A stretch of 64,000 bases of DNA. It comes from Chlorokybus atmophyticus (taxonomy: Eukaryota > Streptophyta > Chlorokybophyceae > Chlorokybales > Chlorokybaceae). A program made the translations under genes and the position numbers. The notes beneath the pieces were generated by a model that was not told the DNA's origin, did not search any database, and saw nothing but the letters and a program-made list of their open reading frames with translations. Shown piece after piece: positions 25,061 through 37,209 of the stretch. The stretch spans positions 1-64,000 of the forward strand of contig RHPI01000026.1 in the NCBI GenBank assembly GCA_009103225.1, given 5' to 3'. Positions within the stretch are counted from its first letter, which is position 1. Every line of letters begins with the position of its first letter.

Positions 25061-25934
25061 TGTTGGCGTGTGTGTGGTGCTGATGGGTGGGTGGGTGGGG
25101 GGGAGGATGGGGGCTTGTGGTGTTGGGTTTGTCGCGAGTATGTACTGATCTGTTGTACTGTCTGTTGGTGGTGGTCTCCGTCTCCGGGTGGTTGTTGGGT
25201 TGCTGAGTAATGGGGTATATTCTCTCGCTCTTTTGACTCGGTTGGTTGGTCAGGACAGTGGATGGTGGTATGGAAAATGCACTACTGCCATTGTCGCGCG
25301 CGCACAGACACCATGCATCGAGATTGGCCTGTTGCAGATGAAAAGGCGTATGAAATTGTTGAGATAGAACTCAGCACAACAATAGTCTAACGATTCAACA
25401 TGTGCACGACATAGGACGCACGTCATCTCCGCTGCATGCTACTACTCAGATGACTATGAATAGTAAGTCCAGCAATACTCGTGCGTTTTCAAGAGTTGCA
25501 TAGCAACAAAAGTTATTCCATGACTGACCCAGTCGCTCGGGCATGATAAGTGTGGTGCTTGCCACACGCCACATGTTGAGTTTTACGCCCTACGATACTG
25601 TACGCAAATTGACCATGGCTTGTTTTGAGGTCAGCAGGGCAATGCGGCTGAGCTACGGAATATCACGAAAGGCGTGTGCGAGTCCTCTATGCGTGTCGCG
25701 TTGTAACCAAAAGAATGACACATTGTGCAAAATGTTTGAACACACCAACGCACAGAAACCGCAATTAAATTCGACATGCAACGAGGTTAGCACACGGTCC
25801 GCAAGGCATACAGCAACTGCTGCACGCAACCCCTTCCACACACACCCCGCTCTGCACTGGCCATGCGCGCTTATCTCTATGGTAGCAACGAAACCCACAC
25901 ATGGTTTCTGTTGCACCTTCTTCACCCGCTTATC
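25061..25934. other. Intergenic between convergent genes
   Basis: 3' flanks of the SHIPPO gene and the helical-repeat gene. A few GGGT runs lie just after the SHIPPO stop and nothing else was recognised. Confidence 0.4.
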
Positions 25935-28900
25935 TCAACAGGTGTCTCGTTGCAGGGTCTTCAGGGCCGACGATAGCAGCGCTTGAGGCTTGTGTGGCAG
26001 TGTGTCTAGCTGAGACTGAATGATATTCTCAGCCTGTTGCACGTCAAGCATGTTGGCAAGATTATAGTCATCGTCCTGCAACAGCTGCACAACGCTTGTA
26101 GCTTCTGGGCCTAGCTTGCTGCCACTGAAACAGACTTGCAAGATGTCCAGAGCAATGACTATCAGGTTGTCGACCTGCTCCAACACACAGCCGTAGTCGT
26201 GTTTGGCAAGGAGGGTTCAGCAATTGCATTCAGCATTTTGTGCTAGGCTAGATCACTGGCACACAGTTGAGGCTAAATGAAAGTACTGCTTTCTGACACT
26301 CAGATATCCACCAGCGCAACTCACCTGGGAAGCATGGACTGCCTGCATGGCTGCACATATCGCACCAAACATGTCAATGGCGAGGACTTTTGGTGCAGAG
26401 CAGTCTGCCAGCACGTCCTTGCAGAGGTGCGCAATATGGCGTATACAGTTGCTAACGCCAGTGTCAACAGCAGCAGGCTTATCCGCCGCTGTGACGTATG
26501 TGCACAAGGCTTGACTGGCAAACTGGACTGAAGCCGAGGCCATAGCCAGTTCCCTCAAGTCTCGCAGCTGATCATGGCTTGCAGCGGTTGCGTCGGAGCC
26601 CGTGGCGGGTGATGAAGGCAGAGGAGCCAGACCTGTAGCCAAGACTGCTGGTACCAGGCCCTGCAGGACGCTGTAGAACAGTGAATCATACAATCCGTAC
26701 GATTTTGAACAGAATACACTGTTGCAACAGGTATGTTGATGATGCTTGCCGTGCATACTGCAATGCGCGCACCGTAAACTCTCCATGTGAGTGCAGCAAG
26801 GCAATATTTCAGCGCAGCCAGACAGGAGATGTTGCCTAAAGCTTGCCCACCCATCATGTACACTCGCGCTGACCAACTGGTGGGCCATCTCTTTGAGCAG
26901 TTGATGTTCTGAGCGACAAAGCGGCATTCTTATCAAAGAAGCCTGAAGCAGGAGAGGTGGCGGGGAGGAANNNNNNNNNNNNNNNNNNNNNNNNNNNNNN
27001 NNNNNNNNNNNNNNNNNNNNNNNNNNNNNNNNNNNNNNNNNNNNNNNNNNNNNNNNNNNNNNNNNNNNNNNNNNNNNNNNNNNNNNNNNNNNNNNNNNNN
27101 NNNNNNNNNNNNNNNNNNNNNNNNNNNNNNNNNNNNNNNNNNNNNNNNNNNNNNNNNNNNNNNNNNNNNNNNNNNNNNNNNNNNNNNNNNNNNNNNNNNN
27201 NNNNNNNNNNNNNNNNNNNNNNNNNNNNNNNNNNNNNNNNNNNNNNNNNNNNNNNNNNNNNNNNNNNNACGCAGGGGTCGTATGGGACAGCACCTATGCT
27301 GCGAGTTGGATCGCTGGGACTTTTGGGTTGAAACTGCCAGTTCCATGTGTCTGCGCTTTGATCGCCGACATGCAAGCCAGGCTTGAGACCAGCTGCCAAC
27401 TGCAGCTGCTGAATGTATACTAAAGCATGGCGTTCACCAATGCAGCAGAACTCAATCCCCTCCCGTACAGACTTCTCTACATTGGAAGGGAAGCCATCCT
27501 GGGATCCAGTGCAAGAGGTCGGTCTGGACTGTGCCCCGTCAGGAGGCTCGACAAGGGAAGTCATAAGTGGAAGTAAGCGCAGTTGTGTGTGCCAGCAAAG
27601 CTGAGTCGCCGCTGCTTCCTGTAGCACAAGTTGAAAACCCAGGCCATCATGCACAAAATCATTGGATTGAGTTTGGTGTCAATGATATGGACGTGGACAA
27701 AAGACATGTGCTGTACCGCAAGCAATGGTAACCAGTCGAGCTCCTGTATAACTTCCTTGCCATCGCTAGCCAGCAACGTGCACAGCGCAAGCACGGCATC
27801 ATCCAGAAGTTCTGCAGCCAGCTGCACAGCCTGCAAGGAGACATGCGCCACACCAGTGTCTTTGTCTCGCTCGCCTTCTTGTGCTCTAGTAGCAGGCCTT
27901 GACTCCGTCAGAGCAGCCAGGGACAGGAGCAACATGTCAGGGGAGCACTGCGACAGCAGCTTGGCCGTCCTCATCAGGCCGTCCTCAGAAAGCGACTGAG
28001 GTATTAGAGCACGCAAGAGCCGCAACACAGTGAACATGTCCGCTGAGGCCTGCAATCAAGCAACAAGCAAGGCGTGGGCGCTTAACCACTGGCAGCAAAA
28101 TACACAGCATGCAACGAACGCTTACAGGCTGTGCTGAGATGACGGGTAGGATACAGTACTTCAGTAGCATAATGGGCTTGAGCAGGGACTCTGTTGGCAC
28201 CTGGCACAACAGGACAGCATCAATGCTGCAGACAGGCAATCTACCATCTATAACAACGGACAATGCAGTACCTCTATAGTATAGACAGTGAGCAGCTCTG
28301 TGACCAGTGCCACAAGGGCATCTGAAGAAGTGCCAACCACCGTTGCCGAGCGCATGGCAAGTGTGCCCAATGTAACCAGCAGCATAGGCAGATCTGCACC
28401 AACCAGCTGGTACCGAGCCAGGGCAGACAACTCCCTAAAGACATCAGTAACGACAGGCACCTTTCCTGCATCCAGCAGATGCACGTGTTACTAATCTAAT
28501 GCGACCTGATGCCACAACAGCACAGCAGATGCTGTTGTGGCACAAACAATGAAGGAATTCACCTTCAAGGTGGACAGCATCCGCCACCAGCTGAGAAACC
28601 ACGACATCAGGAACAGCTACTGCAACTGGTGCCAGGGCTCTTGAGAACGCCAAAGCTGGTGGGGTGGTGCCATCGCCTGTGCCGTAAGCAGGCAGACTAT
28701 GGCTATTGGCAACTTGCCTGTTGGTCAAGCGGATCAGTGCCCTCCTGCATTCTAAGCGAAGCCCGCTGTCAGCTGCAATGTACTCTCTAACCAGCTCAAA
28801 GTCGTTCTCCAACATAACACGGCTTACGATCTGACTACGGTGTACAGGGTCTTCTACAATGACCAGCGCCGACAATGCTATTCGCAGCACCGTCGCAAAA

Positions 28901-30140
28901 CGCGGCCCGGGTTCTAGTTTTACTTTGTTCAAATGCATCTCTAGTGCCTTGAAGAGCTCCAAGACAACTGCCGCCGACGGTGCCTCACATATTCCTTCCA
29001 CGTGTTCACGTGGCCCAGTGTCCGGTAACTTGAGCAGCAAAAGCGGACTGTCTCTGTGACAAACACGGGCTTGCAGCATTGACAAACAGCGAGGGCGCAA
29101 CAGCAGCTTGGGTGACTGTATGATCATCCACAGCGCGGCATCTCCATCAGTCTGGATAGCAGCGCCATCGGTTCTATCAGAAGGCTGCATGAACCATTCT
29201 CCAAGACATAAGTGACCATGCAGCGCAGTGGCTGTCGACTTGCCACCCCCCGTTACACTTGTTAAACCCTCTGCTAGAGATGGTGCTTCCTTGACAAGAG
29301 CAGCAACTAACACGGGTACTTCCTGTGTTGAAGCAGGGTAAACGGTTAATTTTAGTTTTGCGATGCAACCTGCCGCATTGCCAACTGGCACACTTACTTG
29401 CCTGTGCCGGGCACTTGTGCAGACAGGCAATCAGGTGAGGAAGAGCAGATGGCAGTGTAGCCACAGCAGCAATAAGGGGGGTGGGAAGCTGCCATGACGC
29501 ATATGCGCAAAAGCTGTCTTCATGCTCATGCCCTGTGCAAACATGCCTAGACAGGATGAGCTGCTGGAAAAGGGTCACATGTGTTGAATCGCATATCTGT
29601 GTCCGAGTGGCTGACCTTGTTGTTGCCATATGTCCCATGTGTCGAACAAGATGGCGCAGATGTCATGCCATGTTGCAGCTTCCTCATCATTGTTTGCTTG
29701 TATCTCAGTCACATACTTGCCCAAGCACTCAGCCAGCATTGTCCATGCCTTGTTGTCCTCGTCATTGGCTTGCTTTTCAGCAAGCAATTGTCGCCAAGAG
29801 GTGAAGAAAGGGGCCAGTTCTTTCTGCAATGGTGTTGGTTGAACTTATCAGCAGACACTCCATGCCAATTGTGCGCTGCAATGTACATAGCGACGGGTAT
29901 GCTATTACCATAAGCAGCGCCATGCCAGCAATGCAAAGGCGTTCACACAAACGTTTTTGTACAAATGTCGTCTGTACAATGTACTCCACCAGACATGCTA
30001 GCCTACAGCTGACAAACCTTAATCCGCTCAACTCTTGAGCTGCTTCGCGGGATAGCTACCAAAACAGCTTCACGTGCTTCCTTGGTCAACCTGCCAGCTG
30101 GCGGCTTGGCGCTTTGGCGGCGGCGGGTGCCTGCCGCCAT
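25935..30140 (-). CDS. Unidentified large Leu/Ala-rich helical-repeat-like protein
   Basis: The ATG at 30140 opens MAAGTRRRQSAKPPAGRL and the first exon ends in VERIK|GTTTGT. The next exon, after CATTGCAG, begins KELAPFFTSWRQLL. Further exons read down to QRDTC and the TGA at 25935. The longest exon region (about 28.57-29.33 kb) includes REHVEGICE, LELFKALEMHL and RRALIRLTNRQV. The protein is mostly Leu/Ala/Val-rich helices resembling ARM/HEAT scaffolds, but I do not recognise the family and assign no function. The model is incomplete because 298 Ns at 26971-27268 fall inside the gene. The C-terminal part has a decayed inverted copy at 50.2-52.6 kb. A hairpin lies in the intron near 28.5 kb. 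Confidence 0.7.
26971..27268. other. Assembly gap (298 N)
   Basis: N run inside the helical-repeat gene. The pseudogene copy at about 51.62-51.73 kb covers the homologous interval and gives an idea of the missing content. Confidence 0.95.
28510..28542. repeat. Perfect 13-bp hairpin in an intron
   Basis: TGCCACAACAGCA, a 7-base loop, then TGCTGTTGTGGCA. It lies in the intron after the exon ending VADAVHLE. The pseudogene copy keeps only one arm. Confidence 0.7.
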
Positions 30141-30159
30141 GTGTGTCGCAGCTCGCCTT

Positions 30160-30360
30160 TCAGTCGGACTTGGGCGATCTGCCCTGCTGCCAGTGCTTCA
30201 CCGCTCTTGGCAACACCAGCAGCAGCGACAGCAGTAGCAGCACGACTAGCAGCACGTCAGTCGGCCCGAGCTGCTTCACTTCCCGCCCCAGCCCTTCCGC
30301 CGCCGTCTCCGCCGCAGCGCGTGCCGTCTCGCCAGCTTGCATGCTGACGCCAAGCACCAT
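30160..30360 (-). CDS. 66-residue single-pass membrane protein ORF, 19 nt upstream of the helical-repeat gene
   Basis: ATG at 30360 opens a 66-codon ORF: an Ala/Glu-rich amphipathic stretch (ARAAAETAAEGLGREVKQL), then a strong Leu/Val transmembrane segment (about residues 36-52), then a basic tail PRAVKHWQQGRSPKSD. The TGA ends 19 nt before the start codon of the next gene, in a different frame. Codon choice looks coding (G/C-ending). It may be a small tail-anchored protein translated from the same mRNA as the downstream gene, as in green-algal dicistronic transcripts, or a long upstream ORF. No family is recognised. Confidence 0.45.
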   Translation of the reverse strand: MVLGVSMQAGETARAAAETAAEGLGREVKQLGPTDVLLVVLLLLSLLLVLPRAVKHWQQGRSPKSD

Positions 30361-31137
30361 GACTGCGAGCAGCCATATAACATGCGTGCTTCAGCTTGAC
30401 CCAAATTGTTATCAAACACAGGCTTAACACCAAGACAACCGCTTCATAACTCAACGGCTGGTAGCAACAACCAGGTGGGCAAGTCAACAGGCACAGCGGA
30501 TTGCGTCGCCCATTGCCAATTGGACGCTCTTCAACAAGCAGCGAAGCACGGAACGAACAAGCACATCAATGGCTGCAAGCAGCTATAAACCTCACCTCAG
30601 CAGCTGAACTCCAATTTCGAGTCACCTCAGGCTGCTGGTAGGCAAACACAAGCCGGCTTCGGAAAACAGCCTACGAGGCCGTCCTCTCACCACAAACTCC
30701 TGCAGACTACCGCAACATGCGCAATCGTGAGCAGAACACCCAAATACCACAGCGCCTCTCCCCTACACCACAGGCACAGGCGGCAGGCAATGCCACAGGC
30801 AGCAGCAGCAGCAGCAAGTTCATCTTGCCTGAGCCGTCAGCAGATCTCGCTCGCGGTCCAGAGAACCTTTCCGACCCAGTTCCACAAACCCATTTCTTGT
30901 ATCGGAAGAGGCAGAGAACGATCCAGATGCAGTTACGCAACGTACCAAGGATGGTATCGTATTTAGGGTTTAAGACGACTTTGCCTTGGGCAGGGTAGCG
31001 GCGGCGGCGGTGGCGGCGGCAGTGTGGCGGGGTGTACGTGCTTCTTAATGGTGCTGTGTAGCTGCAAGTGGTTGTGTTAAATGATGTGGTCTGTGAGGCG
31101 ATGAGTTGATAGTTTTGGAGAAGGGTTAGTTGCGAGC
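30361..31137. promoter_or_regulatory. Divergent upstream region of the helical-repeat and Pol I subunit genes
   Basis: 777 bp between divergent starts. It contains a (CAG)n patch near 30800 and a (GGC)n patch near 31000-31020. Nothing else was identified. Confidence 0.4.
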
Positions 31138-34100
31138 ATGGCGCTGGTAGCGGCTGAGGCTGCTGCGGCGCCTTCCGCTCCAGGGCCTTCCGGCAGGCAG
31201 CCGGATGTGTCATCTGAGTGGGAGAAGCAGAAGCGCAATCCTCCGCCTCCCAATCTGCAAGCAGTCTCTGCGCCGCACATTGCCTCCTTTGACTGGCTGC
31301 TGTCCCAAGGCATACACGAAGCCATTTCAAGGGTAGAGCCAGTGGAGGTCACGCATACCAGCACCAACGCTCGTCTGCGAGATATCCCCTCTGCTGCTAG
31401 CTTGTCTTATGTTCCCTTGTTGCTTGTATCAAGTGCAGTACACCATAGCAAGTGTCTTTTCGTCATTGTGCATGCTCGCTGTACATTACTAGTGCAGCTC
31501 ATCTCATATGCATGCATAATCAGGCGTTGCGTGCTTTGTGCTAAGTACGTTAGCCACGATTGTTCCCGCCTTGACTGCTTCGCACTGTGGATGGAAAATT
31601 TGGTTCCGCATCATCCCCTGAAGGATCTCAGCGAAAATGCAGCCGACGAGCGACTACTGCCCAGCGAGGTAGGTGTGTAAGCGCTTGACCTTGCCCTCTA
31701 ATTGTAATTGTACACATGGAGGCGTTACCTATATGACCAAGGTTTCATGTCAGTCCTTGGCTCATTGTTTGTGCTGACATGCGTGCTTGTCGTGTGCTTT
31801 GCAGTGCCGGGAAGGGGGGCTTACGTACAGCGGGTCATTATCAGTTGATGTATGCTACCAAGTGGATACGGGACCTGTACAGCGCGCTACAAGGAAGGCC
31901 GGACAGTTTCCTGTCATTGTTCTGGTGCGCATGATACAAGCAATGCTTCATGGTGTTGGTTGCAAGCCACACGCTTCGCATGCAATTTGCCAATTGCTTC
32001 TGTCCATCACAGTCATCCTCCTCACGCCGGGCTGGTGTTGCAGTCAAAGCTGTGCCACCTGCGAGGGTTGTCGCAACAGCAGCTTGTCAAGGCAAAGGAG
32101 GAGCCGTTAGAGTTTGGCGGGTAAGTCACTTTGTTGTGTTGATCTTTCAACTCGAGTGTGCTGCGACAATACTGATTTAGGATACGAATCAGGTACTTCA
32201 TTGTGAACGGTATTGAGCGCATCATCCGCATGCTCATCCAGCCTCGCCGCCACCATGTTTTTGCGCTGAGGAGGTCTGCCTTCCTTAAGCGTGGTCCTCA
32301 GTACACAGATTATGGGACTACCATCAGGTACTTCGCACCCTGGCTTGAAGATGATTCGACATACGCAGTGTCACTTGCTAACATGCCTGCTCTTACAGGT
32401 GTGTACGTCCCGACCAATCAGCAATTACAGTGCGGCTGTATTATCTCCAGACGGGTTCATGTACTGTTGGGTTTAGTCTGCGGCGGCGCGAATATCTGAT
32501 ACCTGTTGGAGTTGTCCTTAAGGTATGTGCCCAACCATAATGCAGCATAGTAGTCACAAACTGCAGGCAAGCTTGCCAAGAACCTGGCATGGTATACATT
32601 CATGGTTGCATGCAATTGATAGTGCCGTCAGTCTGTTGGTGCTAGTCGTTTTCATTCTGAAAGCTGTACATGCAGGCCATGATGGAAACTACGGATCGTG
32701 AGGTTTATGAGAAGCTTGCAGCACCCAGCAGCCTTGGAAGCTCTGATCCAGAGGTATGTGCCTGATCAGGATGCACACGTCCTGACTGTGCTTCACCCAT
32801 GTGTCTCTCGCTCCACGTGCAGTTGGATGCAGCTGTGCAATACGCCATGGAACGAGCAGAGTTGTTGCTTCAAGAGACACAGAGGCTGGAGCTGTACACT
32901 CGTCAACACTGCCTTGCGTACTTGGGAAACCGGTTCCGTAGCGTGTTAGAAGTGCCCGAGACCAAAACAGACGTGGCGGTGAGGATGACTTGCATCAGGT
33001 TATGCATAACAGCTCTGTGGTCAATAAGCTGATTGCACGTCCATTACTGCTGCCTGGCAGGTCGGGGAGCAACTTCTCAATGACTACATCTTTGTCCACC
33101 TGTCACAACCCCACGACAAGTTCAACCTTCTGATATTCATGCTGCGCAAGCTGTTTGCACTTACCAGTGGAGCCATCGCTGCCGACAATGGTGATGCATT
33201 GCATCTTCAAGAATTGTTGCTTCCAGGCCATCTCATCAACATGTTTCTCAAGGTGCACGCAATTTGAACAGCGCCAGCAGCCCTCGAGGTCATGCAGCTG
33301 TACGATTGTGACTGACATTCCAACTTGCTACTGTCTGCTTTCAGGAAAAGATGCAGGAGTGGCTCAGAAAGTTTAAAGTCAACGTAGTAAAAAGTCTCGT
33401 AGAGGGTCTTGGGCCAAAACAAGCAGTCGACTTCAATGATCCAGCATATTTCAAGACAATCCTTGACAGAACACCGATTGACCTTGGGCAGAAGTTGGAA
33501 TACCTTCTCTCCACTGGCAATCTCCAATCCACAAGCGGGCTGGACCTGCAGCAGGTGAGTGGCTGGAACTTGCAATACTCCACAGTATGGCCGCCCTCTG
33601 GTAATGACGCTGATGCCGCCTGCACATTCCAGGCGACAGGTTTTACAGTGGTTGCCGAGAAGTTGAACTATCTGCGCTATTTGTCACACTTCCGGTCTGT
33701 TCATCGAGGCGCTTACTTTGCGGAGCTTCGAACTACAACCGTACGCAAGCTTCTACCAGAGTAAGCTTCTCGACTTCCGGCTGTTGCTTCTGTATCATTG
33801 CTTGCCTATCACTTGTCACCTGGACTGACACAACAACTTGGCAGATCGTGGGGTTTCATGTGTCCCGTGCACACCCCAGACGGGTCGCCTTGCGGCTTGC
33901 TCAACCACTTGACGATGACCTGTCAAGTGGTCACCGAAGTGCGTACTGATGAAAGTACCACAGAAAAGGCCATCGCCGAAGCTCTTGCTGACCGCGGCAT
34001 GATGCCGTTGTCGGCATCGCTGCCGTTACCACAGCCCCCTGCCTATCTCCCCGTCATGCTTGACGGCAGACTTCTTGGCTGCATCGCAAACGCAAATATC

Positions 34101-36594
34101 TCGTTTGCTGTTGCGGAGTTGCGTGCCCTGAAAGTTGACCGTCAGAGCAAGGTGAGCACATCCCAGCGTGTTCTGAAGCAGATTGCTCCTGCAGACTACT
34201 TTGTTAAGCTGCAAGTATGGTCCTGCCATAGGTACCGGAGCATCTCGAAGTTGCTTACATACCTCCTGAGCGATTCGGCCCATACCCTGGCTTGTTTCTG
34301 TTCACGCAAGCAGCAAGAATGATAAGGCCTGTCCAGCAAAGTGCTTCTGGCAAAAGGGAGATGATTGGCACATTCGAGCAGGTGCGTACATAATAGTCAG
34401 CAATTGGCAACCCTGCGCAAACGTGTCCTTACATGCATGAGACATGTTCTGGCAGGTGTACATGGACATTTACTGCCAGGATGGCGGTAATGGAGGCGGC
34501 ACAGAAGCAACGCATGTGGAGCTGCACCCCACTTCCATGCTTAGCATTGTGGCTAACCTGACACCCTGGTCAGACTACAACCAAAGTCCTCGTAACATGT
34601 ACCAGTGTCAGGTAAGCAGGGTTGCTTTACAGGCTGTTAGCATCAGGCAATCAGTGACATACTCGCCATGCTGAGCATTGTTTACATCGCAGATGGGAAA
34701 GCAAACTATGGGCCATACCATGCACTCGCAAAACCACAGGCCTGAGAATAAGGCTTACCGACTGCAGGTACTGCCCAAACTGGCCTCGACCTACAACATT
34801 GAAGTTGAACATGCCCTTCAAGCTTGCCACTAACTTGCATCAATCTACAGAGCCCGCAGACCCCCATCTGTAGGACAGATGTGTATGACCGGTACCCTAT
34901 GGACGACTATCCTGTCGGCACGAACGCCATTGTCGCTGTCATATCCTACACCGGGTATGACATGGAGGATGCCATGATTATCAACAAGTCTTCCATGGAG
35001 CGCGGCTTCTGCCACGCTTCCCTCTACAAGGTGTGTGTCGCCCCGATCTAAACCTACGCAACCAGTGTCCAAGGCTTAAGCTGTCTGTATTGCGCAGACA
35101 GAGACAGTAGACCTCAGGTCGCTACGGTCACAAGGCCAACCGATCACCAATGTGTTCGCCCGCGGTACTGATGACAAGTCCGGCAAAAGCAAGTTGGATC
35201 GGTTTGTTGATAGGGATGGCCTGCCTTTCATTGGCCAGGTCAGTTGTGTTTTGGTTCTTATTTTACCAGTCTTGGGCATGACTAACTGTGGGTAGCCGAT
35301 GTTTGCAGCCGCTGGTCAGTGACGAGCCATATTGCAGCACGGTGAACACGATCACAGGGAAGGCGAAGGTGCACAAGCTGAAGGGCACAGAGAGTGCAGT
35401 GGTGGAGCACGTCGCTCTGGTTGGCTGTGGTGCCACAGAGCAGCTACAAGCTGCCAAGGTGTGTGCGCGTGCGTCTGTGCATGTTGAGTCCTTCCTGTTT
35501 GCTGGTGTGCCAGGCACTCAGATAGTCCTGAACAAAAAGCGGAAGCAATGACGCTGTCCATCAGCTGTGATTTGTTCTCTCGTCAGCTTCAGGCATATTG
35601 TTTATGCACTGTACAATGGGTGAGCCCCTGTATTCACCACATGACATCCCGGCTCAATCCACGGTGCTACATGCACTTGGTCACACCTGTGCAACGAGTC
35701 TCCATCAGACACAACACTGACAACACTCCTTGTCACCAACAGATCAAGTTGAGGTATAACCGCAATCCCGTCATCGGCGACAAGTTCAGCAGTCGCCACG
35801 GGCAGAAAGGTGTCCTGAGCCAGCTCTGGCCAGATGAAGACATGCCGTGGGCAGCAACCACCGGGATGCGTCCGGACATCATCATCAACCCGCATGCCTT
35901 CCCGAGTCGCATGACCATTGGCATGCTGGTGGAGAGCATGGCTGGCAAGGCCGGTGCCCTACATGGCAAGTACCAGCGGGCGACTCCTTTCCAGTTTGAC
36001 GTTAAGGATGAGGAGGGCGGCGTGGTGGGCAAGTACGGCCGCGAGCTCGCTAAGGCGGGCTTCAATTACCACGGCACGGAGATCATGCACAGCGGCGTGC
36101 TTGGCACAGAGCTCCACTGCGAGATCTACCTCGGCGTGGTGTACTACCAGAGGCTCCGTCACATGGTGTCGGACAAGTTCCAGGTGCGCAGCACGGGACC
36201 CATCAACCCGGTCACGCACCAGCCCGTGAAGGGCCGCAAGCTCGGGGGCGGGATTCGCTTCGGGGAGATGGAACGAGACTCCCTCCTCGCCCACGGCGCG
36301 GCCTTCCTCCTCCACGACCGCCTGCACACGTGCTCGGACTACCATGTCTGCGACGTGTGCACCATCTGCGGCAGCATGTTGTCGACCAACCCCGTCCCGC
36401 GCGGTGTGGATGTGGGACTTGCTCCTAATGCGGGCGTGGGTGGTGGCGGCGGTGGTAACCACCAGCGGCGCGTGGAGTGCCGGGTGTGCAAGACCGGAAG
36501 GGGCATTGAGCGCGTGGCCATGCCTTATGTGTTCAGGTACTTGGCGTCCGAGCTGGCGGCGATGAACATGCGCGTGCAGCTAGAGGTGGCGTAG
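31138..36594 (+). CDS. POLR1B: RNA polymerase I second-largest subunit (RPA2/POLR1B)
   Basis: This subunit forms half of the Pol I active cleft that transcribes rRNA in the nucleolus. Exons read in order with family landmarks: [17 protein letters not shown] near the start; [185 protein letters not shown]-terminal zinc-binding CxxC...CxxC pair ([13 protein letters not shown]) precedes [15 protein letters not shown]. These landmarks match Pol I rather than Pol II or III second subunits. The large last exon (about 35.74-36.59 kb) is unbroken. About 16-18 exons. Start ATG 31138 gives an Ala-rich N-terminus. Confidence 0.93.
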
Positions 36595-37209
36595 AGGTTG
36601 AGGGATAGCTGTCATGTTGTGGCTGGAGAATTGTTACTTGCTGCTCTGGCACTGGTAGTCTGTGCTGGCTGGTGTGTGCAGCAGGTGTGTAGGTTGGTGA
36701 GATAGTTGTACAGACACGTGAATTGCTGCAAATTTTGCTCACACCCTGTGAGCAATTGTTGTTGTTTTGTTGTGGCGCATCACCGACTGTTGTTCCAGCA
36801 ATGTACCTCCAAAGGTAGTGTTGGCCTGCCTTCCATGCACTCATAACTCTTGCAGAAGATGAGACAACACTCCATCAATGTGCACACATGGTTTGTCTCA
36901 CAGGGACTGAATGTCTTTGGTTGGTTGTGCACCATGGCGATTGTGTAATTCCACTGACACACAAGTACAACTCTCACGTTGTCGCACTTGCACAGTGATT
37001 GTAGATATGTGCATACAGTGTTTCAGCTATGTGTATCGCATGCCAAGTGGTTCTGCAGCAGTTGCCATCGGTGCAATTTACTCAAATAGATCGTTGTACA
37101 AGGCATGGACATCTGCCGACAATTTCCCAAGACGGATGAATGAAAAACCAAATTAGGGCACCCGTGGTGTTAACCTACACCAGAACTGCATGCCATCCAT
37201 CCGTCTGCT
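36595..37209. other. Intergenic between convergent genes
   Basis: 3' flanks of the Pol I subunit and histidine-phosphatase genes. Only short chance ORFs. Confidence 0.4.
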
